Source: Quillaja saponaria
Lineage: Eukaryota > Streptophyta > Magnoliopsida > Fabales > Quillajaceae
Reading direction: 5' to 3'
DNA: 64,000 nucleotides
Assembly (NCBI GenBank): GCA_029379385.1
Contig: CM055608.1
Coordinates: 17,854,350 to 17,918,349, forward strand
How positions within the stretch are numbered: the stretch's first letter is position 1; each line of letters begins with the position of its first letter. Below the pieces are notes generated by a model. The model did not search any database, was not told where the DNA came from, and saw only the letters and a program-made list of their open reading frames with translations. This document shows, one piece after another, positions 46,781 to 57,852 of the stretch. Both the position numbers and the translations under genes were made by a program.

Positions 46781-48130
46781 GTTGTTCATCCAAGAAGATT
46801 TCATTTATATGAGTGAGCTCAGCCACTTAATCTTCTCCTTCCAGCCTTGATAAGTGATCAGTTACTTGGTTTTCAGAGCCCTTTTGGTCTCTTATCTCCA
46901 AGTCAAATTCTTGTAGTAACAAGATCCACCTTATCAACCTAGGTTTTGCATTCTTTCAATCAAATATTTAATAGCAGAATGGTCAATAAAAAGAATGATA
47001 GAAGTTTCGATTAAATAATATTAAAATTTATCAAAATCAAATACTACATCTAAAAGTTATTTTTCAGTTGTGGTATAGTTCAATTGAGCACCATTTAAAG
47101 TTTTGCTAGCATAGTATATAGAGTAAAAAATCTTTTCTTTTCTTTGCCCTAACACTAGTCTTATCGCGCAGTCACTAGCATCACACATCAATTTAAAGGG
47201 TAGGTTCCAATTTGGAGTTACCATAATTGTGGTGATTATTAATCTATTTTTCAGCTCTAAAAATGATGCAAGACATGCATCATCAAATATGAATGAGGTG
47301 TCTTTTTCTAGGAGATTACAAAGTGGTTTGGATATTTTTGAAAAGTCTTATGAATCTCCTATAGAAGCCGGCATGGCCTAGAAAGCTTCTTGTTCCTTTA
47401 ATTGAACTAAGGGGAGGTAATTTTTATATAGTTTCTATCTTAGCTCGATATACCTCAATTCCCTTGTTAGACATCTTATGGCCTAGAACTATACCTTCTT
47501 ATACCATGAAGTGGCACTTTTCCTAATTTAAGACTAAGTTGGTTTTTTCACATCTTTTAAGCACTAGAGTTAAATTATGGAGACATTCATCATATGAATC
47601 ACCTAAAACAAAAAAAAATCATTCATAAAAACTTCAAAGCCTTGTTCCACCATATCGATAAAGAAGGCCATCATGGACCTTTGAAAGGTGGCCAGGGCAT
47701 TGCATAACCAAAAGGTTTCCTTCCAAAAGCAAATGTGTCATAGGGGCAAGTAAAAGTAATTTTTTCTTGGTCTTCTGGGGCAATAACAATTTGATTATAC
47801 CCCGAGTAACCATCTAAAAAGAAATAATATTCTTTACCAGCCGGCCGGTCTAGCATTTAGTCAATGAATGGAAGAGGAAAATGGTTATTTCTTGTAGTTT
47901 TGTTCAGCTTTCGGTAGTCCATGCACATCCTTCAACCAATAATGATTCTTATAGGAATGAGTTCACTGTTTGCATTTGCATCAACTTCACCATTCCTTTC
48001 TTTGGTACATATTAGATATGACTTACCCAATGACTATCTGAAATTGGATAGATAATTTCAGCATCTAACCACTTGATTTTTTTCTCTTTCACCACCTCTT
48101 TCATTATAGGATTAAGCCTCTTTGATGCTC
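46781..48130 (-). pseudogene. Athila reverse transcriptase and RNase H (inverted)
   Basis: Minus strand. RT pieces: WLDAEIIYPISDSHW near 48,050, and 47,671-47,856 with AGKEYYFFLDGYSGYNQIVI (catalytic Asp region) and TFTCPYDTFAFGR. The F-M-D-D box reads FMND near 47,620, a changed catalytic Asp. RNase H follows: LPFKLMCDASDCAIRLVLGQ, YYASKTLNGAQLNYTTTEK and a DHSAIKYL motif. Multiple stops. Confidence 0.85.
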
Positions 48131-48589
48131 TATTGTAGGTTTATGATTATCTTCCATGAGGATCTTGTGCAAGCAAAAGGAAGGGCTTATACCCTTAATA
48201 TCAGCAATTGTCCATCCCAATGCTTTTTTGTGTTCTCTCAATACAAGAAGGAGTTTGTCTTTTTGCATGTTAGTAAGAGAAGCATAAATAATACTAGGTA
48301 AAGTAGATAAAGGACCAAGAAAAGCATACCTTAGGTGATTGGGTAATGGTTTCATCTCCAAGGTAGGAGGTTCTTCAATTGATGGCCATGATCCAGATGG
48401 AGTGGATGATGGTAAATCCAGATTTTCAAATCTTGGATTTGGTTTCAGCATATGTGGTGATGTATCCAATAATTTCATACACTCCTTAAAATTATCATCT
48501 TCTCTTGTAGTGTGTGAAATTATTGAAGCTTCAAGAGAGTCTCTTGGATGTTCTTCTAAGAGCATCTTTTGAACAAGGTTACTCACCAT
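48104..48589 (-). pseudogene. Athila protease-RT linker (inverted)
   Basis: 161-codon open frame, family-typical linker with SLEASIISHTTREDDNFKEC, PNPRFENLDLPSSTPSGSWP and KKALGWTIADIKGISPSFCL, leading to the RT start. Confidence 0.85.
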
Positions 48590-48639
48590 GTCAATTACAA
48601 AACATTCTTTCTCTTGATCATTTTCTCTTATGGTGAGTT

Positions 48640-49020
48640 CACCATTTTAGACATCAATTAGTGTTCTACCAGTAGCTAGAAAAGATCTTTCTAATATAAT
48701 AGGTACCTCCTTATCTTTTTCCATATCTAAAACTATGAAATCAATAGGGAAGATCAATGTGTCCACCTTAACTAAAATATTCTCTACAATTCCTTTAGGG
48801 TATATAAATGACCCATCATCTAATTGTAGAGTTAATAATGCTGGTTTTACTTCACCTATTCTCAACTTTTGATAAATTAAAAAGGGCATTAAATTTATAC
48901 TAGCTTCTACATCACAAAGTGCCCTACCAAAATGTTGTATGCCTATGGTGCAAGAAATAGTAAAACTATCTGGATATTTCAATTTAGGTGTAGCTTCTTT
49001 TGAAGTATGGCACTGCACTC
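48640..49020 (-). pseudogene. Athila retropepsin (inverted)
   Basis: Frame 48,647-49,018 holds the aspartic protease. The active-site string reads ALCDVEASINLMP, where D-L-G-A-S is usual; VILERSFLATGRTLIDV marks the C-terminal conserved motif. The Gly to Glu change next to the catalytic Asp suggests loss of activity. Confidence 0.85.
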
Positions 49021-49980
49021 TTTAGTAAGTGTAACAGTTTCATGATCAGCAAGCTTTCTCTTCTTGGACAGGATGTCTTTCATGAATTTTGCATAGTTTG
49101 GCATTTGTTTAAGAGCTTTAGCAAAGGGAATGTTTATATGGAGTTTCTTGAACACATCTATAAATTTTTGGAATTGTTTGTCAAGGTTTTGTTTGTGGAA
49201 CCTTTGAAGGAATGGAAGAAAAGGATTAGGTTGTTGAGGTTTAGCAATTTCCTTGGTTTCCTTATTCTCTTCTACAGTTTCAGTAGGTAATTAGTCTTTA
49301 GGAGATTTAAGAGCTTCATTAACTTATATTTCTTCTTCTGCTCTTCTAACTCCTTTCCATTCCTAAGAGTGATTGCCTTGTAATGCTCCTTACACTCTTC
49401 TTTTAAGTTTGCCTCGGTGTCACTAGGGAGAGCACCATGAGGCCTATTAGTTAAAACATTTGCTAGCTACCCAATTTATGTCTCCAATGTTCTTAATGAG
49501 GTATCTTGACTTTTAATAACAGAATTAGTATGAGACATGCATGTATTGCAAAAACATGTCTTCCAAGAAGGGTTTCTTTCTAGGGGCTGCTTGCTTTTGC
49601 AGGGCTTGAAATCCAGGAGATGGATTAGGGTTTTGGCAGTTGAAATAAGGGTTGTTTTGGTAGTTGAAATTCTAGATGTATTGAACCGCTTCAGTACTTG
49701 GGCATTGGTCCATGGTATGACCTTCATCGCAAGCTTCAAACACCATAACAACGGCTTTGGTATGTTGTTGCACCCCAAAAGTATCAAACCTCTTTGTCAA
49801 TCCAGTCACTTGTTTCGTTAGGGCAGTAAGGGCTTCAAGTTCATGAATCCCAGCAACTCTACGAGATGTTAACCTTCAGATAGCCATTGATAAGAGTTTG
49901 AGGCCATCTCCTCCAAAAGATCATAGGCATCATTCGTAGACTTACCCATCAAAGAACACCAGCAACAACATCAATTGCCA
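49021..49980 (-). pseudogene. Athila gag C-terminus and zinc region (inverted)
   Basis: Minus strand. From 49,980: remains of the gag tail (MGKSTNDAYDLLEEM, RRVAGIHELEALTALT), the zinc-region remnant DEGHTMDQCPSTEAV (about 49,690-49,735), an Asn/Pro/Gln-rich linker (49,476-49,690) and the pre-protease linker with FIDVFKKLHINIPFAKALKQ (about 49,100-49,160). The capsid domain itself is missing. Confidence 0.8.
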
Positions 49981-50730
49981 ACCAATGACTCTAAAATCAT
50001 GACCAACATCTTTAACAAGAATATCTTTACACGCTTTGGTACACCCTGACCCATCATCAGTAATGGAGAGTCTCACTTTTGCAACAAACACTTAGAAGCT
50101 CGCCTTACTAAATATGGGGTTACTCACAAGGTTGCACTGGCATATCATCCGTAAACAAGAGGATTCTAGAGAAGATTGTATGTCCATCACGAAAAGACTA
50201 GTCTAAGAGATTGGGTGATGCATTATAGGCATATCGAATAGCCTACAAGACCCTTTTAGGCAAGTTTCCCTTTTGGATGTTTTTTGGCAAGGCTTGCCAT
50301 CTACCGGTTGAGTTGGAACATAATGCCTATTGGGCAACAAAAAAGTTGAACTTTGACTATCAAGCAATTGATAAAAGGAGACTCTTCCAATTGAACAAGA
50401 TGGATAAGTTTAGGCTCAATGCTTATGAGAATGCCAAACTCTACAAGGAGAAAACCAAGAGACTAATGATCAAAGGATTTTTGAGCACTGCTTTGAGCCG
50501 TATCAACAAGTCATACTCTACAATTCCAGATTGAAGATTGTCCCAGGGAAACAAATCAAGATGGTCTGGACCGTTCACCATTGATAAAGTGTTTCTATAC
50601 GGTGCTATGGAGTTGATAGTAACTAATCCCTATAGAATATTTAAAGTGAATGGCCAACGATTGAAACTCTATTAGGGAGGAAAGATTGATAATGATCATA
50701 CCTCCATCAAACTCGGTGAAGCTACTTGAG
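49980..50730 (+). pseudogene. Athila integrase C-terminal half
   Basis: Plus strand. Starts inside the catalytic core: NKNIFTRFGTP (second Asp region, here a frameshifted SNGESHFCN), then KYGVTHKVALAYHP, the frame 50,277-50,534 with FFGKACHLPVELEHNAYWAT, and a C-terminal GPFTI-type segment to FKVNGQRLKLY. It picks up where the minus-strand half at 46,268 stops. Confidence 0.85.
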
Positions 50731-51879
50731 TAAAACTAAGTCAGCTGAGGACTTTAAACCAAGCGCTTCTTGGGAGGCAACCCAAGTTTCCAAACCCCTT
50801 TTCTTTGTTTTATTTTTAGTTAGTTTATTAATGTTTTAATTTTTACTCTACACTCAGGCTTCATGTCATCTTTCTTAGGTAAATAAAGGCTAAGAAACCT
50901 CAGCAAAAGGCATTGACGCTGCAGTGCCCCATTACCTCACGTCGCCGCGCCTCATGACCAGGAAATTGCAAAATCAATTAGAGAGCACCCCGCCAAGCCC
51001 TTCTTCCTTGTTAGGCCTGGCGTTATGGAAAAGAAAAGCCTAGGTAAGAACTTAGATTGCTTTGAGCCGCAACTTCCTAAATAACTAAGCTGCGGTGCCT
51101 TAATCCAATGAAAATCCTATTTTGGGCATAGAGCTCTAAGTCCCGACATCAACTCCTTAGAGTTACAGTGCCATCTACGCAAAAATAAAAATGTTTTACA
51201 TAGATTACATTGGGCCGCGGCATCCTTATTTCAGAAAAAAAACTGGGTTTTAAGACTTAAAGCTCTGTGCCACGGCTATATGTTACTCAATTCACAGCGC
51301 CAAAACCGCGTGTTTTTAAAATTTCAAAATTTAGGGCTTAATGCCGCAGTGCCTCCTTCTTGACGCCACATCACTGTGTCGTGATTTTTGTTTTTAAAAG
51401 GAATTTTAGAGCCAAAACCACTCTGACTCACACCCTAAACACCCAATCTCGTAAAATAAGAGATTTTAGTCTACAAACCACCAACCCAACCCCATTCTAG
51501 TGCCTTCTATCGCATTCACACAAAAGCCCTTCACCTATATCATGGTTTGCACTCTATTTGTACATTACTTCAACACAAGTAAGTGCTCTTCTCTTTCTCT
51601 TTACATTCTGTGAATTTCTTGTAGGTATAATGCTTTTCTTGAGTTGTATGCTTAAATGCTTGATGGATAGTAGGTAGATATGTTCTTTAGGGGGTTGGTG
51701 CATAATTTTTTAGTTTAGGGTTTTTGGTTATGTGAGTGTTACATTTTGTATCTCGATGGTGAGTTATTAGGTAATGTTAAACAAAATTGCTGTAATATGA
51801 ATGTATATCATCCTCTCTAATCCCTTTGCTTATAATTCTAGAATGCATTATCATAATATCATGATAGTTGATATAGGGG
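50731..51879 (+). other. Post-integrase spacer with GC-rich words
   Basis: Contains the Athila leader-like string encoding ALLGRQPKF (50,768-50,800), then a non-coding run 50,900-51,400 rich in words such as gctgcagtgcc, gctgcggtgcc and gccgcagtgcc, shared exactly with U3 of the LTR. No gene. Confidence 0.55.
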
Positions 51880-53466
51880 TGATGATATGTGTATACACAA
51901 TGTATGGGTTTTAATACAATCATATTATTCTATCTTTTTAGTACTCTATTCTTAGTTTTTTATGCATATTTTATGTCTTACCTTAATTTACTTATCTTGT
52001 TTTGTGTTTCACAGTGCTTTGGAGACATAAAAAGTAAAATAAGGCTAAATGGAGCCTTTGAGCATGTTTTGAAGCTAAGGACTAGAATAAGCACATTGAA
52101 ATGAGTCTATGAGTTGTTGAAGTGCAAATCCAAGTCATGAGGAATCTAACTTTGGCAAGGAATCCTATTAGGATTAGGATTGAAAGAAGATCACAAGATT
52201 AGATTAGAATATTTAAATTTTGAATAGAATAGGAAGTGCAAATATGATCTAACAAGGAATTAGCTATTAAGTAGGAAAAGACTCTTTCTTGTTTAGGAGT
52301 CCTTGCTACCCCTATACTCTATAAATAGGGAGGTATATGTCTGATTTAGAAGTTTCTTCTTCTTCTCTTTTCATACAATAAACAAAATATTTTCTTTTCA
52401 ATTAATGATGATGCTAGCTTAAGTTTTTGTTCAATTTCAAGAGGTAAGTAATCTTGACTTATGAAGCTATTATAAGAATCTTTTTTAAAGGAAATCTGAT
52501 GTTATACACACATGCATGTATTCATGTTTTTCTTGGTGAATTGATTAATGATTATTGTTTTAGTTTGTTATGACGTACACATGATAGATTGATACATATA
52601 ATCTGATGCTAGTTAATTGATTAATGTCTTTGCATGATTAATTAATATGAGTAGTAAAAGTAGCACTTAAATTAAATATGAGTTTGTTTGTGCGTTGCTT
52701 GGAAAATCTGATCTAGACTAAGTTATTACCGCTTATGTGTTAATTATTTAGAACCAATTGCACCTATCTTCGTAATGCTTTCACGTAATTAAGTCCATGA
52801 CGCTTAATGAGGGTTATTATGTGACTAGTGTTAGTTATTCCGCTTGACCTAACTAACAAAGAGGTAAGGATAGGTAGGAAAGACTTGTTTCCATGGTTGA
52901 TTTGTATACATATGTGTATATTCAAGTTGGTATTTATTTTATTTTCAATGATTAATAGCTCATGAATCTTCGTGAAAGCTTCTTTGTAGTTGAATCTTAC
53001 AAATCCTTGGTTATTTGCTTAGTTTAGTAAGTTTATGCCAAAACTTATTTTTTGCATTCAAAATTTAATTCTCTTGTTTTCTTGCTTACTTAGCTATTTA
53101 ATTTAGTGTATATCAAAAATCAATACCCTATTTATTTACTTTGCTATTTTGAGTGCATATTAGTTAGTTTACATATTTATAGCATATTATCATCACAATC
53201 TGTTTTAGAAGTCCATTCATTCTTATATATTTTGTTTGATATTTTCTTGCACTAGTTTAATTTACTTGTATTACTTATTATAGTATTCTTCTTAGGATTT
53301 ACACTTGAACTTGTTGTGCTCTTTTGCTTGGGTTCAAGTTAATTAAATAAGAACTACTTGCTTGAGTTGAATTTGATTAACTCTATATTATTTCTCTGTA
53401 GGATTGATACCCTACTATAAGTATAGTTTGTTAGGTTTTAATTTAGTGAACATCGACAACTTATCA
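51880..53466 (+). repeat. LTR-like region nested in Athila element
   Basis: Starts tgatgatatgtgtat, contains a promoter-like ctctataaataggg at 52,318 with a following aataaac, and ends cttatca, followed by tttgatggattattgctg, which may be a decayed tRNA-Asp PBS. The sequence differs from the flanking LTRs. Borders and target duplication not proven. Confidence 0.45.
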
Positions 53467-53614
53467 AGTTTGATGGATTATTGCTGATAATATGCTTGAG
53501 TTTACATTTTTGCTTTGATTGGTCAGAGACCCTTGTTGTTGATTATGCGCCTTTTTGTGATTAATGTTATTGTTAGGCATTTTAGGGTTTAGGATCATGT
53601 ATTTTGTTTTCAGG

Positions 53615-54649
53615 CTAATGGGACCAAAGATTAAGGCCACCAAGCGTGCTCGCTTTACTGGACCTAGCTTTGACAATAGTCGGTTCACTTCTGCTGCAGC
53701 ATATAAGAGGTTTCATGATAGGCTGGTGCACAAGATGATAGTGGCTCAATGAGGTTTGCACCTTAGCCTTGATTATTTTCTGGGGATGGCCTATCTGATA
53801 GATAATAGACATTGGGTTAAATTGTTTGCATCGCCCCCAACTATAGTCATTGCATTGGCTCGAGAGTGCTATGCCAACTTGGTGGAGCACAATGATAGCA
53901 CATTGATGGTTCGAGGCAAGATGGTGCCTTTCACAAGCTTGGCTATTAATGCCTATTATGACATTTTGGATATTCCTCGAGATTGATGATTATGTGACTT
54001 ATGTGAGTGGCATAGTAGATTACGATATTGTCATCAGTGCCTTGTGCTATCAAGGCTTTATTTGGAAGTTGACTAATGGAGAACTAGTGCACTTTAAGGC
54101 TAGTCAGCTGATAGCCTCTGCAAGGGCATATTACTTTCGTGCTCACCAATGTGCTACCTAGTGGACATGCTATCCGAGGCATGTCCATTGATATTGGGAG
54201 GATTATTCATAGTGCCATATTGCAAGTTGAGAACAATGGACATTTGGGAATATGGTTCCCCACCCTCATCACTGAACTATGCCGCGAGCCTGATGTGATT
54301 TGGGAGGACATTGAACCATTGGTCTTGCAGAAAGGTCCCATTGATGACAAGCTAATGAATAAGAGAAGCTTTGCAACGTTGAAGCCAGAGAAGGTGATCT
54401 AGCAGCTTCAGCTCAACCAGCTTATATAGGTATGTAGAAATTGACATTAGCTCAACACATCTCTTGCTCAGAGGTGTAGTGTTCAGAGCATTGGCAGCAT
54501 AACCATGCTGTCAATCACTAGAACAACGAGCTGCTAAGGACGATGCTGCAACAAGGAGGATGGGATCCTTCTATTTCCTTCCTTGTCCTTAGCCTTCAGC
54601 CCAATTCCTCCATCTAGAGGAGGACATTGACATAGATTTTGAGGAATAA
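53615..54649 (+). pseudogene. Athila accessory ORF (putative plant transposon protein domain)
   Basis: Three consecutive frames with stops: MGPKIKATKRARFTGPSFDN (basic N-terminus), HWVKLFASPPTIVIALAREC then YANLVEHN and VRGKMVPFTSLAINAYYDIL, and finally LPSGHAIRGMSIDIGRIIHS and GIWFPTLITELCREPDV, ending with an acidic EEDIDIDFEE tail and TAA at 54,647. This matches the plant-specific ORF (putative plant transposon protein, PF20167-like) that lies after pol in Athila elements. Function unknown. A TGA after MIVAQ replaces a likely Arg codon. Confidence 0.75.
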
Positions 54650-54959
54650 GGGTTCTTAAACATTGGGACACTATTAGTTTAGGTTTTGGATGAGGGTAAC
54701 TTTCAATTTTGTATTTCTCTATTCATATGTATAACTTGTTATCCCCCATATTGAGTTGTTTTGTAGACACGGTACTTAGGTTGTAACGTGTTTTCCTTTC
54801 CTGTATTGTGTTAAGTAAATTCAAGTTTAATTTGTTAATGACGTTCTAGTATTTCACTATTCCTATGATAGTATCTTATTTATGCATTAATATTGGTTGT
54901 TAATAGTATGCAAGAAATTTTTTTAAGTTTATTATAATTAGAGTATATACTTCATATAT

Positions 54960-54990
54960 GGATATATATATATATAGATATATATATCTA
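54960..54990. repeat. (TA)n/GATA microsatellite
   Basis: atatatatatatagatatatatatct, simple repeat between the accessory ORF and the 3' LTR. Confidence 0.9.
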
Positions 54991-55483
54991 TACAAGGCTA
55001 TTGGCACCCAGGGTTGATGTTTTTAATGATCTTTTCTTAATAAATTGTAGACTCTTTTTGACCTTTTTAATTAGTAAAAATTCCTCTTGAGGGGAAATCC
55101 TAGGTGAAACTTTGTTGAGAATATAATTTAGGTAATTTTTGGACCGATAGAGCCTTTGTATATCCACCAATGATTTTATATTTCTTAAATTACCCACTTT
55201 TAAGCTTTGATAGTACATGTATATACTAGCCAAAGGTTTGGTAGAAAAATAAAAGAAAGAAAAGGAAGGAAAAAATGGAGACCATTTATGCCACACAAAA
55301 ATAAATATATCTGGTGATAAAATCATGAGATGAAATAGTTGAAGCCCGAGTATATGGGAACTAACATCTTGGAAAGAAAAGGTGGAAAAGAAGGTTGAAC
55401 TCATACAAAAAAATTGTGCCTAGAATATTTAAGCTAAAAATTCCATTTTATCAAACCTTTACCATAGTCTGACATTACAAGTT

Positions 55484-55584
55484 GAATAAAAGACCTATTG
55501 ATTTTTGACTAAGTATTAGCCTACATTAGAGGAGAGAGGAATAAAAGACCTATTGATTTTTGACTAAGTATTAGCCTAAATTAG
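55484..55584. repeat. Two copies of a 55-bp tandem repeat
   Basis: gaataaaagacctattgatt begins at 55,484 and again at 55,539; both run through tgactaagtattagcct. In the non-coding part before the 3' LTR. Confidence 0.9.
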
Positions 55585-55839
55585 ACTAAGTTTTAGGAGT
55601 GAATAATAGTCTTTGAGTTATTTTGAGAATATCTTTGAAGCCATCTAACTTTATTGACGATGCCTTGCACACACACACATAATGCTTGAATATGATAAAT
55701 TTGAAATTATACTTGTGTTTTGTTTTTAGCCAAGCCTTTGTTATAAAATTTGAAGATTTTTAGGGGAATAATTAGCTCATCATTAATAGGTTAATTGTGA
55801 TTTTATTTTTTTTCTTTTTGCTCGGGACTAGCAAAATAT

Positions 55840-55853
55840 TAGATTTGAGGGTG
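55840..55853 (+). other. Athila polypurine tract
   Basis: agatttgagggtg directly before the LTR start TGATAAC; the upstream phrase cgggactagcaaaa is typical of Athila PPT surroundings. It proves that the LTR at 55,854 is the 3' LTR of the plus-strand element. Confidence 0.75.
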
Positions 55854-57324
55854 TGATAACTCTAAAATAATAGAGTTATTTCTCTATAATTTTAATTCAT
55901 ATTTGATGCTAATCCTTAAGTTTTAAGTTAACTAGTCAAATATAGTGTTTTAGGTTGTTTTAAGAGTTTTGCAGAGTTTTTATCTTAATTAGGAGTAATT
56001 TTACAAATTTTGGTATTTAATCTATTTTAGGTATCTTTGCAGTGTCTAGTTTGGATTAGAGAAGGAAAATAATTCAATAGGCGGTGCAACGCTAAAAAAC
56101 ATGAAGTTGCGGCACCAAAAAAGGGAGAAATTGATAAATTAGATAGAGGGGCCTCCACTATGGCACAACTAATATGAAGCCATGGCGCTAATAAAAGAGG
56201 AAAATAGCACAAAAGTCAAAGAACTGAATACCACAAGGGGACGATTTTGTGTCACCCAGAAAAATAACAGAGAGAGAAGAGCCATGGCACATTAATCATA
56301 AAGTCATTGTGCCAAATCTAAAGACGACTTTCATGAATATCTGAAGGGTTGATGCTGCAATGCCTTGTTATGTGAGGGCACGACAGGACAAGATGGAGTC
56401 CTAATGGGATTGAGCAGAGCCTTTAGCACAGCACCACCCACCATACACAAGCCTCGGTGCCTATCTGTGTTTTGATGACTCTTAGTTTAATTGAACTAGG
56501 AGGAAAATGTCTATAAATAAAGGTAAGACTAAGGTTTTAGAGATATACCAGAGCTCGTGATAAAGAGTGCTAAGAAGCGAAAAGAGATCCGAAGCATGAC
56601 AACTTCTAGTTTCCATTCTTTCTTCTTGTTTTCTATTTGCTTGTAATGATTATGTTTTTATTTCATATGTTTTCAGTAGTTAGTATGGAGTAGTAGTATT
56701 CTAGGAGTAACGATTGAACTTACATGTAGCCGATGTGGCTTTACTTTTAATTTAATGCATGTTTTAGTTTTAATGTTTATATTGCCTTGTTCTTGATGTT
56801 TTTAATTGCTTGATCATTAGGTAGATTGATTAGGAATTCTAGAATTGACTTCAAAGAGTCAGTTTTTGGATTAGCTTTAGCCAGTATAACTTATGTTTGG
56901 CTTGTTCATGTGATGTAGATAATCTAATTTGTTTCAGAGATAGGAATATACTCTTTTACCATAAGTAATCAGAAGATTGACTCTTAATGAGTTTGCCTTA
57001 GAATAATATAAAGAACTAGACCTGGAAATATATAGTTGCTAGACATAGGAATATGCTAATAATTAATTAAGAAATCTGGGTTAATATTAAGTTATGACAT
57101 AAATTGAATTGAGCTAAAGTTAATTAGGTATAGTGTGAGGGATTTTGTGAACCTAGACTTAGTTTAAATATTCTTATAAATTGCTTAAAAATCTTTATAT
57201 TTATATTTGCTTGATTAGAGTTAGGTTGTATCTTATTGGTATTTAACATTAGAAAGTAATTTATTCTTCGTGAGAACGATCTCTATTTATCACTGTATTA
57301 CTTGAGGATGATACGTGTCTATCA
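55854..57324 (+). repeat. Athila-type 3' LTR
   Basis: 1,471 bp direct copy of 44,647-45,974, with a few extra segments (for example around 56,290-56,360 and 56,645-56,790). TATA box ctataaataaagg at 56,512. It is followed by another PBS, so it also looks like the 5' LTR of a second copy. Confidence 0.85.
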
Positions 57325-57505
57325 AGTTTTTGGCGTTGTTGCAGGGGAATAGATTTATTTTATTTTGTTAAAATAATTATAAGCTTACTTAATTTTAATT
57401 CAAGCTCTTACTTTTAATTTTATGTGCTATTGACATTGCATGCAGCACACTAGAGATTTGGAACTATTACCATACGATCTCGAGATCGAACGAACACTCA
57501 GAATT
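57325..57505 (+). pseudogene. Second PBS and gag leader after the 3' LTR
   Basis: tggcgttgttgcagggga (57,331-57,348) is a second tRNA-Asp PBS, followed by the same leader as at 46,000-46,140, including MQHTRDLELLPYDLEIERTL. It stops at about 57,505 where a chromovirus integrase end begins. This shows an LTR-internal-LTR-internal array, cut short. Confidence 0.75.
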
Positions 57506-57834
57506 ACCCCCGGACTTAGATAAGGTACATCCAGTATTTCATGTGTCTATGCTTTGGAAGTATTTTCTAGATGAATCTCATGTCCTACGAATTCTAGAGG
57601 TGAAAGTAGATAAAAATCTGACGTACGAGGAACGACCAGTGACAATCATTAATAGACAAATTCGTAAACTTCGATCAAAGGTCATTCCTTTGGTAGAAGT
57701 TATATTGCAACATCACGGGGAGCAAGAAGCCACTTGGGAATCTGAAAATAGATGGAACAACATTACCTATATCTATTTGAATGATTCAGGTACACGATAC
57801 ATTCATAACTTTCCTTTTGAAATTTGGGATTAAT
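57506..57834 (+). pseudogene. Chromovirus (Tekay-like) integrase end with chromodomain-like tail
   Basis: Starts LPPDLDKVHPVFHVSMLWKY and continues LTYEERPVTIINRQIRKLRS, then a chromodomain-like segment IPLVEVILQHHGEQEATWES. It ends with TAA at 57,832-57,834, shortly before its 3' LTR. The frame is open but lacks everything upstream. Confidence 0.88.
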
Positions 57835-57852
57835 TTCTTTTCAGGGAGGACA

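Larger units (their letters stand above)
44647..57324 (+). mobile_element. Athila-type Ty3/gypsy retrotransposon with inverted core
   Basis: 12.7 kb between two direct LTRs. On the plus strand: 5' LTR, tRNA-Asp PBS, gag N-terminus (to about 46,255), then a 3.7-kb block holding gag C-terminus, protease, RT, RNase H and the first half of integrase on the minus strand (46,270-49,980), then the second half of integrase on the plus strand (49,980-50,730), a GC-word-rich spacer, a nested LTR-like region, the accessory ORF (53,615-54,649), PPT and 3' LTR. The integrase breaks at the same place in both pieces, so the block looks inverted in place. Many stops; inactive. Confidence 0.85.
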
